Assembly (NCBI RefSeq): GCF_011075055.1
Contig: NC_058146.1
Coordinates: 1,550,001-1,614,000, forward strand
Direction of reading: 5' to 3'
Length of the DNA stretch: 64,000 bases
From: Mangifera indica
Lineage: Eukaryota; Streptophyta; Magnoliopsida; Sapindales; Anacardiaceae
Part shown: in pieces, positions 51,579-64,000 of the stretch
How the letters are laid out: every line of letters begins with the position of its first letter
Numbering within the stretch: position 1 is the stretch's first letter
Notes under the pieces: model-generated
The model's database searches: none
What the model was told of the DNA's origin: nothing
Seen by the model: the letters and a program-made list of their open reading frames with translations, nothing else
Position numbers and translations under genes: made by a program

Positions 51579-54500
51579 ATGGCTTCTAAGAAAAAAGATG
51601 GTGGGAGTACTAAGGATTCTAACCAATCTGTGAAATTTGCTAGAAGAACTTCAAGTGGGCGATATATCAGTCTGTCGAGAGAAGATCTTGATATGTCTGG
51701 TGAGATGTCAGGAGATTACACGAATTATACCGTCCACATTCCTCCAACTCCTGACAACCAACCCATGGATTCCTCTGTGGCTGTTAAGGCTGAAGAGCAA
51801 TATGTATCTAATTCTCTGTTTACGGGTGGATTCAATAGTGTTACACGTGCCCATCTTATGGACAAGGTGATTGAGTCCGAGGTCACTCATCCTCAGATGG
51901 CCGGAGCAAAAGGTTCTTCCTGTTCCATGCCTGCTTGTGATGGCAAGGCCATGAAGGATGAGAGAGGAAATGATATTATTCCTTGTGCCTGCAGGTATCA
52001 ATTCATTTGATTAAAAAGCTCATCAGGTTCAGCACACAATAATAATGATGTAAAAATGTTTCTTTTCCAGGTTCAAAATATGCAGAGATTGTTACCTGGA
52101 TGCTCAAAAGGAAAATGGGCTGTGTCCAGGTTGCAAGGAGCCTTATAAAGTTGGCGACTATGACGATGATGTTCCGGATTTTTCAAATGGAGCACTGCCA
52201 TTGCCAGCTCCAAAAGGGAATAACATGACCATGACGAAGAGGAACCAAAATGGAGAATTTGATCACAATAGATGGTTGTTCGAGACAAATGGTACTTACG
52301 GATATGGTAATGCATTTTGGCCTCAAGACAATATGTACGGTGATGGAGAAGACGACAGGTTCAGGGGTGGTATTCCAGACAATTCTGATAAGCCATGGAA
52401 GCCCCTTAGTAGGGTATTGCCAGTCCCTCCAGCTATCCTCAGCCCCTACAGGTCAACTTAATTGGTTAACGTGATATGATTAATGATAATGTACAGACTT
52501 GATTATACTAAATGAATCAAATTAATGATTAATCTTTGTTTCTTTTTTTCTTTGGTCCTTGCCTGCAGGCTGTTAATTTTTATTCGTGGAGTGGTGTTGA
52601 CATTTTTCTTGCACTGGAGACTAACACATCCAAATCCTGATGCAATATGGTTGTGGGCAATGTCAATTACTTGCGAGATATGGTTTGCTTTCTCTTGGAT
52701 TCTCGATCAAATTCCCAAGCTCAACCCGATCAATCGCTCCACAGACCTGGATGCCCTCCGTGACAAGTTTGATATGCCTTCGCCTTCCAATCCTAGTGGT
52801 CGCTCTGATCTTCCAGGTGTTGATGTGTTTGTATCTACTGCTGATCCTGAAAAAGAGCCACCCCTTGTCACTGCCAATACTATTCTTTCAATTCTTGCCG
52901 TTGATTACCCTGTAGAGAAGCTTGCATGTTACGTTTCTGATGATGGAGGTGCCCTTCTTAGTTTCGAGGCCATGGCTGAGGCTGCAAGCTTCGCTGATTT
53001 ATGGGTTCCATTTTGTCGAAAACATAACATTGAGCCAAGGAATCCTGATACCTACTTCTCATTGAAAGTTGACCCTACAAAGAACAAAAGTAGGCCTGAT
53101 TTTGTCAAGGATAGAAGGAAAATAAAGAGAGAGTACGATGAGTTCAAAGTGAGGATTAATGGGCTACCAGACTCAATCAGGAGAAGATCTGATGCTTTCA
53201 ACGCAAGGGAGGAAATGAAGATGTTGAAACATATGAGGGAGAGCGGGACTGACCTCACCGAGCCTTTGAAGGTCACCAAGGCTACATGGATGGCTGACGG
53301 CACCCACTGGCCTGGGACTTGGGCAGTTCCTTCCAGTGAACACGCCAAAGGTGACCATTCTGGTATTCTTCAGGTATCAACTAATTCTTATATTTGAAAT
53401 TTTATTCATTTACTTTTTTCTTGTAGCCATGGTCATGATCTTCATCTGGTTATAATTCAGTCTTCCTTCTTAACAGGTAATGTTGAAGCCTCCTAGCAGT
53501 GACCCCCTCTTGGGAAGTGCAGATGATGATAAGATCATAGACTTCACGGATGTGGATATTCGCCTACCTTTATTTGTGTATATGTCACGTGAGAAACGAC
53601 CAGGCTATGATCATAACAAAAAAGCTGGTGCCATGAATGCTCTGGTGCGAGCTTCAGCTATTTTGTCAAATGGTCCTTTCATGCTCAACCTTGATTGTGA
53701 TCACTACATCAATAACTGCAAAGCCATTCGCGAAGGGATGTGCTTTATGATGGACAAAGGTGGTGAAAACATCTGCTACATTCAGTTTCCACAGAGATTT
53801 GAAGGCATTGATCCTTCTGACCGATATGCTAACCATAATACTGTATTCTTTGATGGGAACATGCGTGCCCTTGACGGTGTGCAGGTAGATAGATATATCT
53901 TTTCATTTTGCTGTCTCTCTAAGGTTTAAAGATCATTAACTGATCTATAAATCTTCACTCTCAGGGTCCTGTGTATGTGGGAACGGGAACCATGTTTAGG
54001 CGATTTGCATTGTATGGATTTGACCCACCAAATCCTAACATTACGCCTCAAAATCACTCCACTGAGATGCATGCCTTGAGTCCCACAGACTTCGACTCCA
54101 CTCTTGATGTGAATCTGCTTCCCAAACGATTTGGAAATTCTACAATGCTGGCTGAATCTATTCCCATTGCTGAGTTTCAAGGCCGACCTCTTGCTGATCA
54201 TCCTTCTGTCTCCTATGGACGTCCTCCTGGTGCTCTTAGAATCCCCAGGGAGCCCCTTGATGCTACTACAGTTGCAGAAGCAGTCTCTGTCATTTCTTGT
54301 TGGTTAGTTTCTCTATTTTGAATATAATTAAATAGAACTTCAACTTATGGTCTAAATCTTGAGATTCATACTGCAAATGACAGGTATGAGGATAAGACAG
54401 AATGGGGTGACCGAGTGGGTTGGATTTATGGTTCTGTCACAGAAGATGTGGTGACAGGCTACCGTATGCACAACCGTGGATGGCACTCCGTGTATTGTAT

Positions 54501-55350
54501 TACCAAGCGTGATGCATTTCGTGGTTCAGCACCAATCAATCTTACTGATCGACTCCATCAGGTGCTGCGGTGGGCAACAGGCTCAGTTGAGATTTTCTTC
54601 TCCAGAAACAATGCGTTTCTTGCCTCTAGAAAACTCAAGTTCCTGCAGCGCCTGGCTTACCTGAATGTCGGCATCTATCCATTCACTTCAGTGTTCCTCA
54701 TTGTGTATACCTTCCTCCCTGCACTTTCGCTGCTTTCAGGACACTTCATCGTGAAAACTCTAAATATTGCGTTCTTAGTGTATCTGCTAATCATAACTTT
54801 CTGTCTGATCGGAGCAGCCCTTCTTGAGGTAAGGTGGGCTGGTATAGGATTGGAAGAGTGGTGGAGAAATGAGCAGTTCTGGCTCATCTCAGGAACCAGC
54901 GCTCACTTGGCTGCAGTTGTCCAAGGTCTTCTTAAAGTGATGGCAGGGATTGAAATTTCTTTCACACTAACTTCCAAAGCTGCCTCAGAAGATGACGAGG
55001 ACGTATATGCAGAACTGTATCTAGTAAAGTGGACTTCCCTAATGATTCCACCAATTGTTATAGCCATGATAAATATAATTGCCATTGTGATAGCTTTCTT
55101 AAGGCAAATATATAGCACGGTACCACAGTGGAGTAAGTTCATTGGTGGAGCTTTCTTTAGCTTCTGGGTGTTGGCTCATTTATACCCATTTGCCAAGGGC
55201 TTGATGGGCAGAAGAAGGAAGACACCAACAATAGTATTTGTCTGGTCAGGTCTCATTGCTATTACACTTTCCTTGCTCTGGATTTCCATTAGTCCACCTG
55301 GAAGCAGTCCGGCAGCTACAATTGGCGGTGGCGGTTTCCAATTCCCATAA
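51579..55350 (+). CDS. CSLD5: Cellulose synthase-like protein D5
   Basis: A family-2 processive glycosyltransferase in the endomembrane/cell-plate system. CSLD5 acts in cell-plate and cell-wall formation (family knowledge). Six exons: 51579-51994, 52071-52451, 52569-53373, 53477-53884, 53965-54302 and 54384-55350. They total 3,315 bases, giving 1,104 residues. Order: disordered N-terminus ([19 protein letters not shown]); Cys-rich RING-like zinc region about 113-170 ([28 protein letters not shown]); two N-terminal membrane spans ([17 protein letters not shown]); catalytic loop with D391-D392-G393, DCD 607-609, TED 802-804 and QVLRW 842-846; then six C-terminal spans. [20 protein letters not shown] and the ending GGGGFQFP match CSLD5 rather than CSLD1-4. 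All catalytic motifs are intact. The product looks somewhat shorter than the Arabidopsis protein as I remember it, mainly in the linkers. Confidence 0.95.
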
Positions 55351-56315
55351 ACTGGGACCAAATACTGTTTAACTATTTGTCTACTTGATTGCTACACAAT
55401 AGTCAGAGGTGGAGATTCTACAAATTCTACAAGATTCTTATGCCTAAAAATGATGAAGAAGATTTTGCATTTGCCTAGTCCTTACAGTATTCCTTTATCT
55501 AATCTAATGGCCGTAGGTTAAATGATAGGGTATATACAAAGGTTTTGTTCTGTAATTTGTGTGCATGAATCTGTGAACTCACCGGCAAAAGAGAATGATC
55601 ATGAACAGTCTGTACACGTAAACTATTTTTTAATGTCTTAGTAATGTGCTATGTGCTTCAAACTACAATGTCAAGCTGCAATTTGTTCAACTTTAGCAGA
55701 TGAATCACAAAAATGGAGCAGTTTAAGATAGTTTTTGTTCAGCCACCAAGAATTGTTCTGCACATTTGAAATGCCCACCTGCCGAGCAAATAGCAGTAAT
55801 ACTGTACCATTCCCTATCTTATCGGTTTCAGTTCTCTGCTCATAGTTGCAAAACTCATGAAAAATTAAATTGACCGCAAGAAGTCAATGGAGTATATATA
55901 CAGGAAAATAAATTTAGCAAACAATTAGAAAGAAGGAATTTGTATAATTAGAGACGAGTGTGTTCTAAATTCTGGCATACAGAAGCGTAAATGCAATAGA
56001 AAGAAAAAATATGCAGTAAAATAGACATTGGCTAACTCCCAAAAGGTAAAAGATACATTGTTATACATATTTAACTCTCTCAACAGAAAAAGGAAACCAT
56101 AATCTTCCAAACCTATTTAACTATGATACTAAACTATAAACATAACTAGAGGCATAAAATTAGCTTGACCTTCAACTGCCATTGTGGACTAGTTAAGTAT
56201 TCTTACATCGCAAAATCCAACTTGACAATATGATGTTAGTCTTTTTTCATCTTCTTGAGGGCAAGCTGAAGGAAAAATCCCTGAATGTGGGGGAAAGGGC
56301 AACAATTTCCACAAT
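55351..56315. other. Convergent 3' region of CSLD5 and the ARID gene
   Basis: About 965 bases between two stop codons on opposite strands, holding both 3' UTRs. Composition is ordinary for plant 3' flanks, and no repeat or gene is recognised. Confidence 0.5.
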
Positions 56316-59300
56316 CTACAGATCTGACTGCTCAAATGGAACACGCACAAACAACTGGCCATGCAGAGTCACCACTGCAGATGTTTGATGTGGATCAATT
56401 CTGGACGGTAAGCTAACAACCTATTTAAAAGGAAAAAAATAATTATGAGATATCGTAGTACAATTTCCAATTTAAAAGAAACTATAAGTAAGAGAATTCC
56501 ATAAAGTTTCATTCCCCCCCGCCGCCCCCACCCCCCCCTTCTTGGCCCTTTTCTCCTTGCCACAAAGCAGTGTCCAGGACTGTTCAAAAAGTTTGAAACT
56601 AATGAGAAAAAATCACATCAACCCAAGGACTTCATCTTTCTTGAATTGGCTTATCACACTTTGGAGAGGATTAGATAGAAACAAAGTACTTTTGCTATTT
56701 TGGGATAAAGAGAGAAGAAATCCACATTACTTTCAAGTGACCTAAACATGCTGCAGAGCCAAAATGACTTCACACCTAGCAAGTCACATGCAACTTTGCT
56801 AGAGAATTTTATCTTATTGACCATTGACTAACCTTTTTAAAGGGTGTCACACCCCATGGATTATCCAGTTGCTCTGGCTGACCAGATATAACCAAGCGTC
56901 CTGCTGGATCAGACTGAACATGCACCTGGTTCAAAAAAGAACAGAGTAAAAATAATTCTCATCAGAAGCAAAAATTGAGCAAACATTTGTTAAAGTGAGG
57001 ATTCCACAGGTTTACCGGAAGGTCTCTCCTTGTTTGATTATAGATTTTACTCAGAATGCATGAATTTTCCGATAACCAAGCAATTTTCAAGCATGAGCAT
57101 CTATTTTGAAACTAATTACCACTGCCAAACCTAAAACTTTTAGTAGTTAGGACACCAGTTAAATATAATATAGAAGGTAGGTGATGCATAGGCAGATTTG
57201 AACATCACAAATTTTGTTAAATCCCTTGAAATTGAGGGTGCATGAACACTAAAATATGCATTTGAGATCTAGGGTTAAACCAAAAATATAAGTTAAAGGG
57301 TTAAACCAAGCCAACAAGATGTCAGTCCACCCAACCTTGACATCTAGGTTGTTGACCAATGTTATACAAACTGGTTAACCTTAAGCTCAAACTCCATGAC
57401 TTGAGATTGAGACCAGCCTATGAGAAGACAACTATAACCAAAAATAGTTTTCAAATTTGGTCAACTCAGCTCATTTTCAAAACAGAGTAGATCGTCCACT
57501 ACTTTGTCCTTTTTCAGTTCATCATAATTGGGAGGTGGCAGTGACTTGACCTAGGGCTTTCCTTGTGTTGTAAAATACACGTCAATCCATACATTGGAAC
57601 TCTTGTTTCAGTATTATTGTAAATATCTTATCCTTGGTATCACATCAATTTCTATTTTCAGTCAACCAAAGAAAAACAAACAAATTACAACCAAACCTAT
57701 ACATCCCTTTAAAAGTTTTACCTCCTCCCTTAGAAGCCCTGGAACTAAAGCATATACTTCAAAGCAATCACTCTGCAGACAACCAATTTTTTCTATGATA
57801 GTTAGACATCCATCAAAATAGTATTCACTGGAAAAATATTACACTTTCATAAAAGCAACACTAAACTTACAGTTCTTTGCACATTAATCTTCACCCAATC
57901 AGCAGGAGGTCCAATATCAATTACCATTGTATCTGATCTGCCACAAGAAAGTCAATGAACTCTCTACAGTCAGAATAAAATTTTATTTATTACAGAAGTC
58001 AAGAGCTAGACTGAAAGGCAATCACTGATCTTAACTGTAAATTTGCTCCTTTCATAGCAGAAGCCTGAACAGTATGCTCAACACTAGACAGCCTTTTACG
58101 CTTCAGCATACCTGAGTCAATAAAACCAAGTCTTAGAGACTAACAAAACAATAGAAGAAAATTATACTTCAAAAATGGACTATGTTGATAAATAAGGTTG
58201 CTCAAGATGCCGACAGTTGAATTTATTACCTATATTTTTAATCTCTCTATCACTCTTTGGTGTTGAACTTGAGTTCTTTTCCTAGTTAAGGAAAAATAAA
58301 AGTTAACAGAGCAATATGGAAGAGGAAGAGGTTATTTAAAATAAAATGAAAAAGAAAAAGAATAGATTTAACTAATAATTCATATGTCTCCACAGACCTT
58401 GATGATTGGTTGACAAACCTCACCACTACCAAGTAGGCGCTTAGAATGCCAACCTTGCATAGCACGAGCTGCGGCATCCCTCAGAGCCCTGCCTGATCCT
58501 AAAGCCTGACAGCTAACAGCCTGCAGCGATATTCATAAGATCACATATAAGTTGCATTACTTTATGGTAAATTGATTAATATGAGCATCATTCTGTGCAC
58601 ACTTTTGCACCACCATGTGTAATAACCTATAAAAGCACCCTTTTCTGGGTTATTTTAAATACAGTACGTTTGAAAACCAAAGTTCAATTCTTTCAGGAAC
58701 ATATTGAAGACTGAGAAAAACAGAAGCAATGATGAGAAAGGTGTCATAAAATCAAAACTCACTCATCTCCAAACCCCAGTATACACCAAACATGGATTAT
58801 TATTCCCATAATTATCTTACTCTTACGACCCATAAGTTCATCAAGCAAGCTACTCTCAATATCCACAACCAGTCCAAAGAAACAGCTTATAAGAATCAAC
58901 AAAATAAAACAGCAAAATCTTTCCCAAAGCTACCACTTAGAAAGATAGCAACTAAAAACATAGCCAATATGCTCCACACCAACCTACATAAGAGATGCTT
59001 ATAACAATATCAACCACAGCACTGAGACTTTACAACACCGCCAAATCAACATGAATGATTCATCTGATCAAAAACCAACTATAAGTTTTGCCAACCATCC
59101 AATTTTTTGTCATATCTCCTCACAAACCACAATTCCCACTGCCCTCCACAATCCATCAGTGCATTGATATTCTAACAAGAGCATTCCTAAGCACCATGTA
59201 AATTATTATGTGTATTGGAGATTTAAACCTACAAAAGGAGTTCTAATTCATAAAGGAACAAAAAATGATCAAAATAGCCTAATTTACATGGGGCAATAAC

Positions 59301-61369
59301 TCCTACTTCCAAAATATCGTCAATAACAAAATACTTCGTGCCTTTGCCTTACTAAGAATGTGAACTTCTATTTTCACCACCAAACTTCCACTCCTAGAAA
59401 TCCTTCTTATGGTTTCTGTCCAACAGAGTATGACCAAGAACATTTCATCAAAATGTAATACCCAACAAAACAGTAGACAAATTCTCACAATATCATTCCT
59501 TTCTAGGAGACAAGAGAACATGATGCTATCAAACAAGAAAATAAAGTACACATGGTGTATCATGATATGCACAACAATTTATAGCATTAAGATAAAACAT
59601 TTCGTTCTAGACAAATCAAGGACATGGTTGAACACATTTCAAATTACCTGACTTTCAATCCTACAGGGCTCAGTAAGGGAAACACCACGGTAAGAATGCT
59701 CACCATCTTGCAATCTGTGCTTCTCATATTCGAGTAGAGCCTGCAAAAACTGATGATTAGTAAATATTTAAGAGATGCAAAGAAGCAGGAGACCTTTCTG
59801 TTTTCCTAAAAATAATATTGCAGGGAAAAAAAAAGTAAAATCAACAAAGCTAAAGAGTGTAACCTTCTCGTAAAAAATTCGAAATGTCCAGGAGACAGTG
59901 GTGCATGTCCTATCCAAATGCAAACCATATATATCAACCATTTATTTACCAACATAATAAAATAAAAAAGCAAAGTAATTAATGATTATCACTATCAACA
60001 AGAGCAAGCAAAAAAGTAATCAAGGGTGAGTTACAAAACAAATAATGGTTTACTAAACATTATCCACGGGAAGTAAGCGTGATGTTGTAATCTGTGGAAT
60101 CTCAACCAAAGAAAAAGATCACAGAAAAACAGTGTGATCGTCTCTTTTTTATAGACATAGTCATCCTTACTTTGGGGGATTAAATGATTCTCCCACTTGC
60201 CTCCACAACTTGCATGAAGTGACCTGTGAATGCCCGCAAACATAGAAAAGCTTTACTACCTCTCGTAATACTTTCGATCACCAAAAAGGAATATAAAGAC
60301 TGAGTGAATTAATGCTGGATAATTCAGCAGAATCAGAAACCATAAGAAACTAAACACAATATAAGCAACCAGTAGGTCCTATAACTTAACTAGAGACACA
60401 CTGAAATCAAGTTTCTCACTTGAACAAGAAAAAAAATTCGACAGAAACCAAACAAACCTCTTCATAGCCACCAAGTTTGACCACAGCTCTCCATAACCTA
60501 AACCAAAGGACCAGACTCCAATAATTACAAAGCTCTCTAGTAGAAACCATACTCAAATTTAAAAGACTATAATGAGCAAAAACATACTTGAGCAAGTTCA
60601 GGTCCTCTTTGTAGAACTTCGGGTGCTTAAACTCTAGGCTTCTGTCTTTATAAAAACTTTCTACCTCCTTCACAAATGCTGCTTGGTCCTCCTCTGTTCC
60701 TGATTCATCACCCTCGGCAACAGGAGGTTCATAAAGAAAGGAAAGGTTCAAGCTTTTCATACCAACTTCACACCCAACATCCACATGAGGATTTGACTCG
60801 TTAACTTTAACTTTAGAAGACAACTCCATTTCAACCACTCCATTCAATTCCAGGTCTTTTTCATCATTTTCAGCTTTCATCTCCGAAGACCTTTCATCAG
60901 ATGCAACACAATTTAGCCGATTTAAGGAAGGCTCACGACCTCCATCATCTTTGCTATAAGAAAGTTTATTAGTAGTTTCATCAACAGCTGCAGCATCATT
61001 CTCTGCCTTAGCAGCAGCAGCAGGTTCAACAAAATCTTTATTATCAACAACTGATTCATCAACCTTGTCATTGTTACCCACAGACTCCGTTTTGGCAAGA
61101 ACATATTTTCCGTGTAATCCATCCACATTGTCGCAAGGTAGGGCATCTGCATGGGTTTGGTCACCAACAGAACCAGGGTTATCCTCAGTGGGTCCAACAT
61201 TATTAACATCACCATCCTCAACATTCTTAGTAGAGTCTCCATTTTCTCGTTCAGAAGAAGGTGGGTCTTTGGCTTCAAGTTGATGGTCTTCATGGTTCAT
61301 ATTCACCTCCTCATCCATATCCTCTCTTCCCTTTTCTTCTTTCACGCCAACCATCTCACTATCAGTCAT
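56316..61369 (-). CDS. ARID and HSP20-like domain protein (AT-rich interactive domain protein 3/5/6 type)
   Basis: A nuclear DNA-binding protein combining an ARID with a C-terminal alpha-crystallin-like domain; plant members are linked to chromatin complexes. Eleven coding exons in transcript order: 60588-61369, 60458-60497, 60171-60223, 59864-59909, 59648-59740, 58398-58520, 58230-58281, 58036-58111, 57871-57937, 56833-56925 and 56316-56420. They total 1,530 bases, giving 509 residues, every junction in frame. Residues 1-225 are acidic and low in complexity. ARID about 228-318: FVKEVESFYKDRSLEFKHPK, LWRAVVKLGGYEEV, SCKLWRQVGESFNPPK and TCTTVSWTFRIFYEKALLEY. HSP20-like domain about 426-509: VIDIGPPADWVKINVQRTVH, VISGQPEQLDNPWGV. 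The start MTDSEMVGVKEEK follows a likely leader intron whose acceptor is near 61389, so the longer upstream frame (to 61549) is not coding. Subfamily assignment among ARID3/5/6 is uncertain. Confidence 0.9.
56514..56538 (-). other. G-rich tract, possible G-quadruplex, in the last ARID intron
   Basis: On the transcribed strand this reads as G-runs of 8, 5, 2 and 7 separated by single T or C. The 8-run can supply two G3 tracts, giving four tracts with short loops. It sits in the intron 56421-56832 within otherwise AT-rich sequence. Confidence 0.6.
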
Positions 61370-62688
61370 CTTAAAAAACAAAAAGTCCTGCACATTCAAA
61401 CTAACGTTAAAAACTCCTCCAAAAAGAAAGAAAAGCCCTAAAAGCGAAAAGGGTCTCTGTAACAATAAAAGCAGAAGACAAGCCCCAGCTACACGTGTAC
61501 ACTGACCTCTTTTGAAACGAAAAGCAAAAGAGAAAACACTAATATACATAATTTATATACAGAAAAAAATGGCACATGGTTAGTTACGTATAACAATGGG
61601 AGAAATGATGAAGAAGAAACATACTTGGGTTGAGCTGAAACAGAGGGCAGCCGTTTAAGTTAAGTTAACCCTATCACTTTTTGCTGTTTTGTTTTGCTTG
61701 AAGAGTTGCAGAAACAAGAGGAGTGGCAGTGTCTGTTAGCACTTGGCAGAGACGATAGAAGTCACAGAGCATACACAGCTGAATTGTCAAGCCTCTATTT
61801 GTCCTTTTCATCTTTCCCACGTGTGTCACCCAACTATAGTTCCACTCATGGTTAAAAAATAGAATAGAATCAATTATTCGAGCAATTTTTTTTTTTAAAT
61901 TAATTATTTGAATAATTAGACCAACTAAAAATCGGATTTGTTAAAAGAAAATCAATTTAAAAAATATATATTATCAATTTTAAATGTATACATAATAAAT
62001 TAAATTTAAAATAATTTCGTTTATATATTTAATAATTAATTATATAAAAATATTTTAAATATTATTTTTATATTATAAATTAATCTATTCATTTTAAATA
62101 ATCCGATTATTAGTCAAATCTAATTATTTTTTTCCTTATATTTAATTTTGAAAATATTGTTTCCATTATCAAATTTTAATAAACTTTCTCGTAAAACTTT
62201 TTAAAAAATCGATAATATGACAAAAATATTTTAAAATTTTAAAAGTATTTATAATATTTTTTTTATTTTTTAAATTGGTATAACAAATAGAGTTTTTATC
62301 ATTATTTAATAAAATACATTTTTGGGAACACAGAAATTTAAATATTTAGTACGGTATATAAGATTATCAGAATAACACTCACCATTTTTATCATATTTAT
62401 ATACTTCCTATTGATTATCTCCTAGATTGAAAATTGAAATTTCTACTGAATGAGCAACTTTTTTGTGTTGCATTTCTCTGTTCTTCATAATCCTTAAGGA
62501 CACAGTTTACTGAATAAAATGCAGTAATTGATGTTCTGTTTCTTGGAGATGCAACACTAGAAAATTTTCCTGTTTGTGTTAAGAGGTCAGCCCTATTCTT
62601 CAAGATGAATTCAAGGATACTTTGTACAAGATTATCCCCAAGTCTTTGTCAAAGATTCTTAACTACAATGTGAACCAATTTTGTTCCA
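61370..62688. other. ARID gene leader/promoter and AT-rich spacer
   Basis: The leader of the ARID gene probably has an intron: the acceptor ...GAATGTGCAG lies just before the start exon on the minus strand. A CACGTG box occurs at 61818-61823, and another CACGTG in CTACACGTGTACAC near 61490. From 61850 to 62400 the sequence is strongly AT-rich with no visible gene. The stretch 62400-62688 is likely the 3' UTR of the next gene. Confidence 0.45.
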
Positions 62689-64000
62689 TCACCAATGATA
62701 CAGAATGGTAAGCAAGACTTGTGGCTTGCCCTGCTGGTGCTGTAACTCTTTCAAACTAAGCCTGGCATTTTGAACCTTCACTGACAGCTTTAATTTTTGT
62801 TCTTCCATGTCTCTTAAAATGGCGAGCGGATTTGTTCTGTATACTTCCGCATACTCCGCCATGATTTCATGAATTTTCCTTTCCTTGTCATCCTGGACAG
62901 GAGAAAGGAGAGAAACATAAGTGGGAATTGAATTTGAGGCATATGAGCATTATTGAACTCCAAGTAATGTCATAGACAAGTAAAATCTATCATTGTCAGA
63001 TGTTATTCGGCATAATTCGTCACTCTGCAAAAATTTATGACACTCGCATAAAGAAGAAGAACAAAACTCGGAGGCACAGCGTTGTCCCCAAAATGAACAA
63101 AATTCAGCTCTCACAAGTTGAAGTACAGTTAAACCACCATGAACAATACAAGAAAGCAACTTACAGACACCATTAAGGAGGTTGAAAACAAAATACTAAG
63201 AAACCCAAAAATTCTCTGATTATGAAGGTTTTATTAACTATGTTTGACACATCCTCAAATGTTACAAAATTAATCTTCTCCTTATTGTCTGTTTATTGAC
63301 GTATTTAGAACCTGAAGCTGAGCCTGGAACAAGTTATCAAAAGGGAGAAATCATCCTATACCTCTTGCTTCCACTTAAAGAAATCTAAGCAGATAGGCTG
63401 AGTTTTACAAACACATTTCTGTAATTTTTAATTTTTTGACAGAGGAAAATTCATTTCTCTTTTAAGCTGTTATTTTAGTTTGGAGGACACACTGATTCAG
63501 GGAATAATTAGCTTGCACAAGTATACATATTAAGCTTTGTTAAGGCGTTAATGGTGAAAATTGTAGACTCCAAAGACGGAACTAATGAATAATGGCACTG
63601 AAGTTTGGGTTTAGAGACAATAACCAAGGTATATGAAAAAAATAAAAACCTTAAGGGGACAAAAACCTATCACAATTTGCTTGTGTAAATCATTGACTGA
63701 TACTCCCTGCAGACAGGAGCCTCAAGCCCTAAAGAGAAGAAGGTATAAGCAATGAAGATATAATAGGTATAAACGAACCAAATGATAGTCAGAAAATATA
63801 GGAGATCTATTATGTTATACACTTCGATTTCAGAGACCATTCACCAGATTTAAAAACTCTAAAAATTGCACACATCTTGCTTTGGCTTGAAATAATTAAA
63901 TGAATCAGCAGTATGTGCAAGCATTTTTTCTTAAAAATTATGAAGAACCTTGAACTCTATCAGTTGCAGGGTAAGAGAAAGTAGCCGTTGATTGAAATGC
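62689..64000 (-). CDS. 3' end of an unidentified gene (partial)
   Basis: The exon 62689-62892 is preceded on the minus strand by a good acceptor (TTGTCATCCTGGACAG region, read as CTGTCCAG|GATGAC). It encodes 67 residues and a TGA: DDKERKIHEIMAEYAEVYRT, then NPLAILRDMEEQKLKLSVKV and ARLSLKELQHQQGKPQ, a charged coiled-coil-like tail. Upstream, two weaker exon candidates join in frame: 63949-64000 (AFQSTATFSYPATDRVQ) and about 63674-63728 (LEAPVCREYQSMIYTSK). Their phase does not connect directly to the last exon, so at least one exon is missing or a border is wrong. The rest of the gene lies beyond the window. I do not recognise the family. Confidence 0.5.

Noticed and set aside
61370..61549. 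Longer ARID protein starting at 61549
   Set aside because: The added residues are hydrophobic and unlike the acidic family N-terminus; a leader-intron acceptor lies just before the chosen start exon.

Overview
This window is nuclear DNA of a flowering plant, most likely a woody eudicot. It has intron-rich genes with GT-AG introns, long AT-rich introns and spacers, small non-autonomous DNA transposons (MITEs), and products with close Arabidopsis counterparts. A run of exactly 500 N at 8319-8818 shows it is a draft assembly. I assigned genes by reading conceptual translations and recalling the families. No database search was run. Exon borders were placed by eye from splice signals, and reading-frame arithmetic was checked for the fully modelled genes.

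Layout. 80-3714 (+): 3' part of NOC4 (ribosome biogenesis). 7779-8318 (+): first 180 codons of a PHT4;6-type anion transporter, cut by the gap, with a ~1.3-kb imperfect palindrome in its upstream region. 8960-10039: a hAT-type MITE and a second palindromic element. 10857-11327 (-): small conserved plant protein, divergent from an intron-rich CMP-sialate-transporter-like nucleotide-sugar transporter (11896-16040, +). 17518-21636 (-): DUF89 damage-control phosphatase. 23209-24291 (-): small coiled-coil protein. 25388-26102 (+): probably broken conserved gene. 26685-27554 (-): THA8-like PPR protein whose last codons lie in a MITE. 28517-32639 (+): organellar glutamyl-tRNA synthetase. 34165-44052 (+): BIG1-type ARF-GEF of 1,720 residues. 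48783-49631 (+): intronless AT-hook (AHL) protein. 51579-55350 (+): cellulose synthase-like CSLD5. 56316-61369 (-): ARID plus HSP20-like domain protein. 62689-64000 (-): 3' end of an unidentified gene.

The genes are not an operon or pathway. Several touch the endomembrane system (BIG1, the sugar-nucleotide transporter, PHT4;6, CSLD5), but neighbours are independent units. NOC4, the DUF89 phosphatase and an ARID-HSP20 gene together recall Arabidopsis chromosome 2 around At2g17250-At2g17410, so part of the order may be ancestral synteny.

I found no novel defence or mobile system. The more unusual observations are: a MITE supplying the C-terminus and stop codon of the PPR gene; a long palindrome upstream of the transporter; two same-family hAT MITEs with intact 8-bp target-site duplications and a CpG-depleted relative; a GC-AG intron in BIG1; a G-rich intronic tract in the ARID gene; and a lesion in the 25388 gene.
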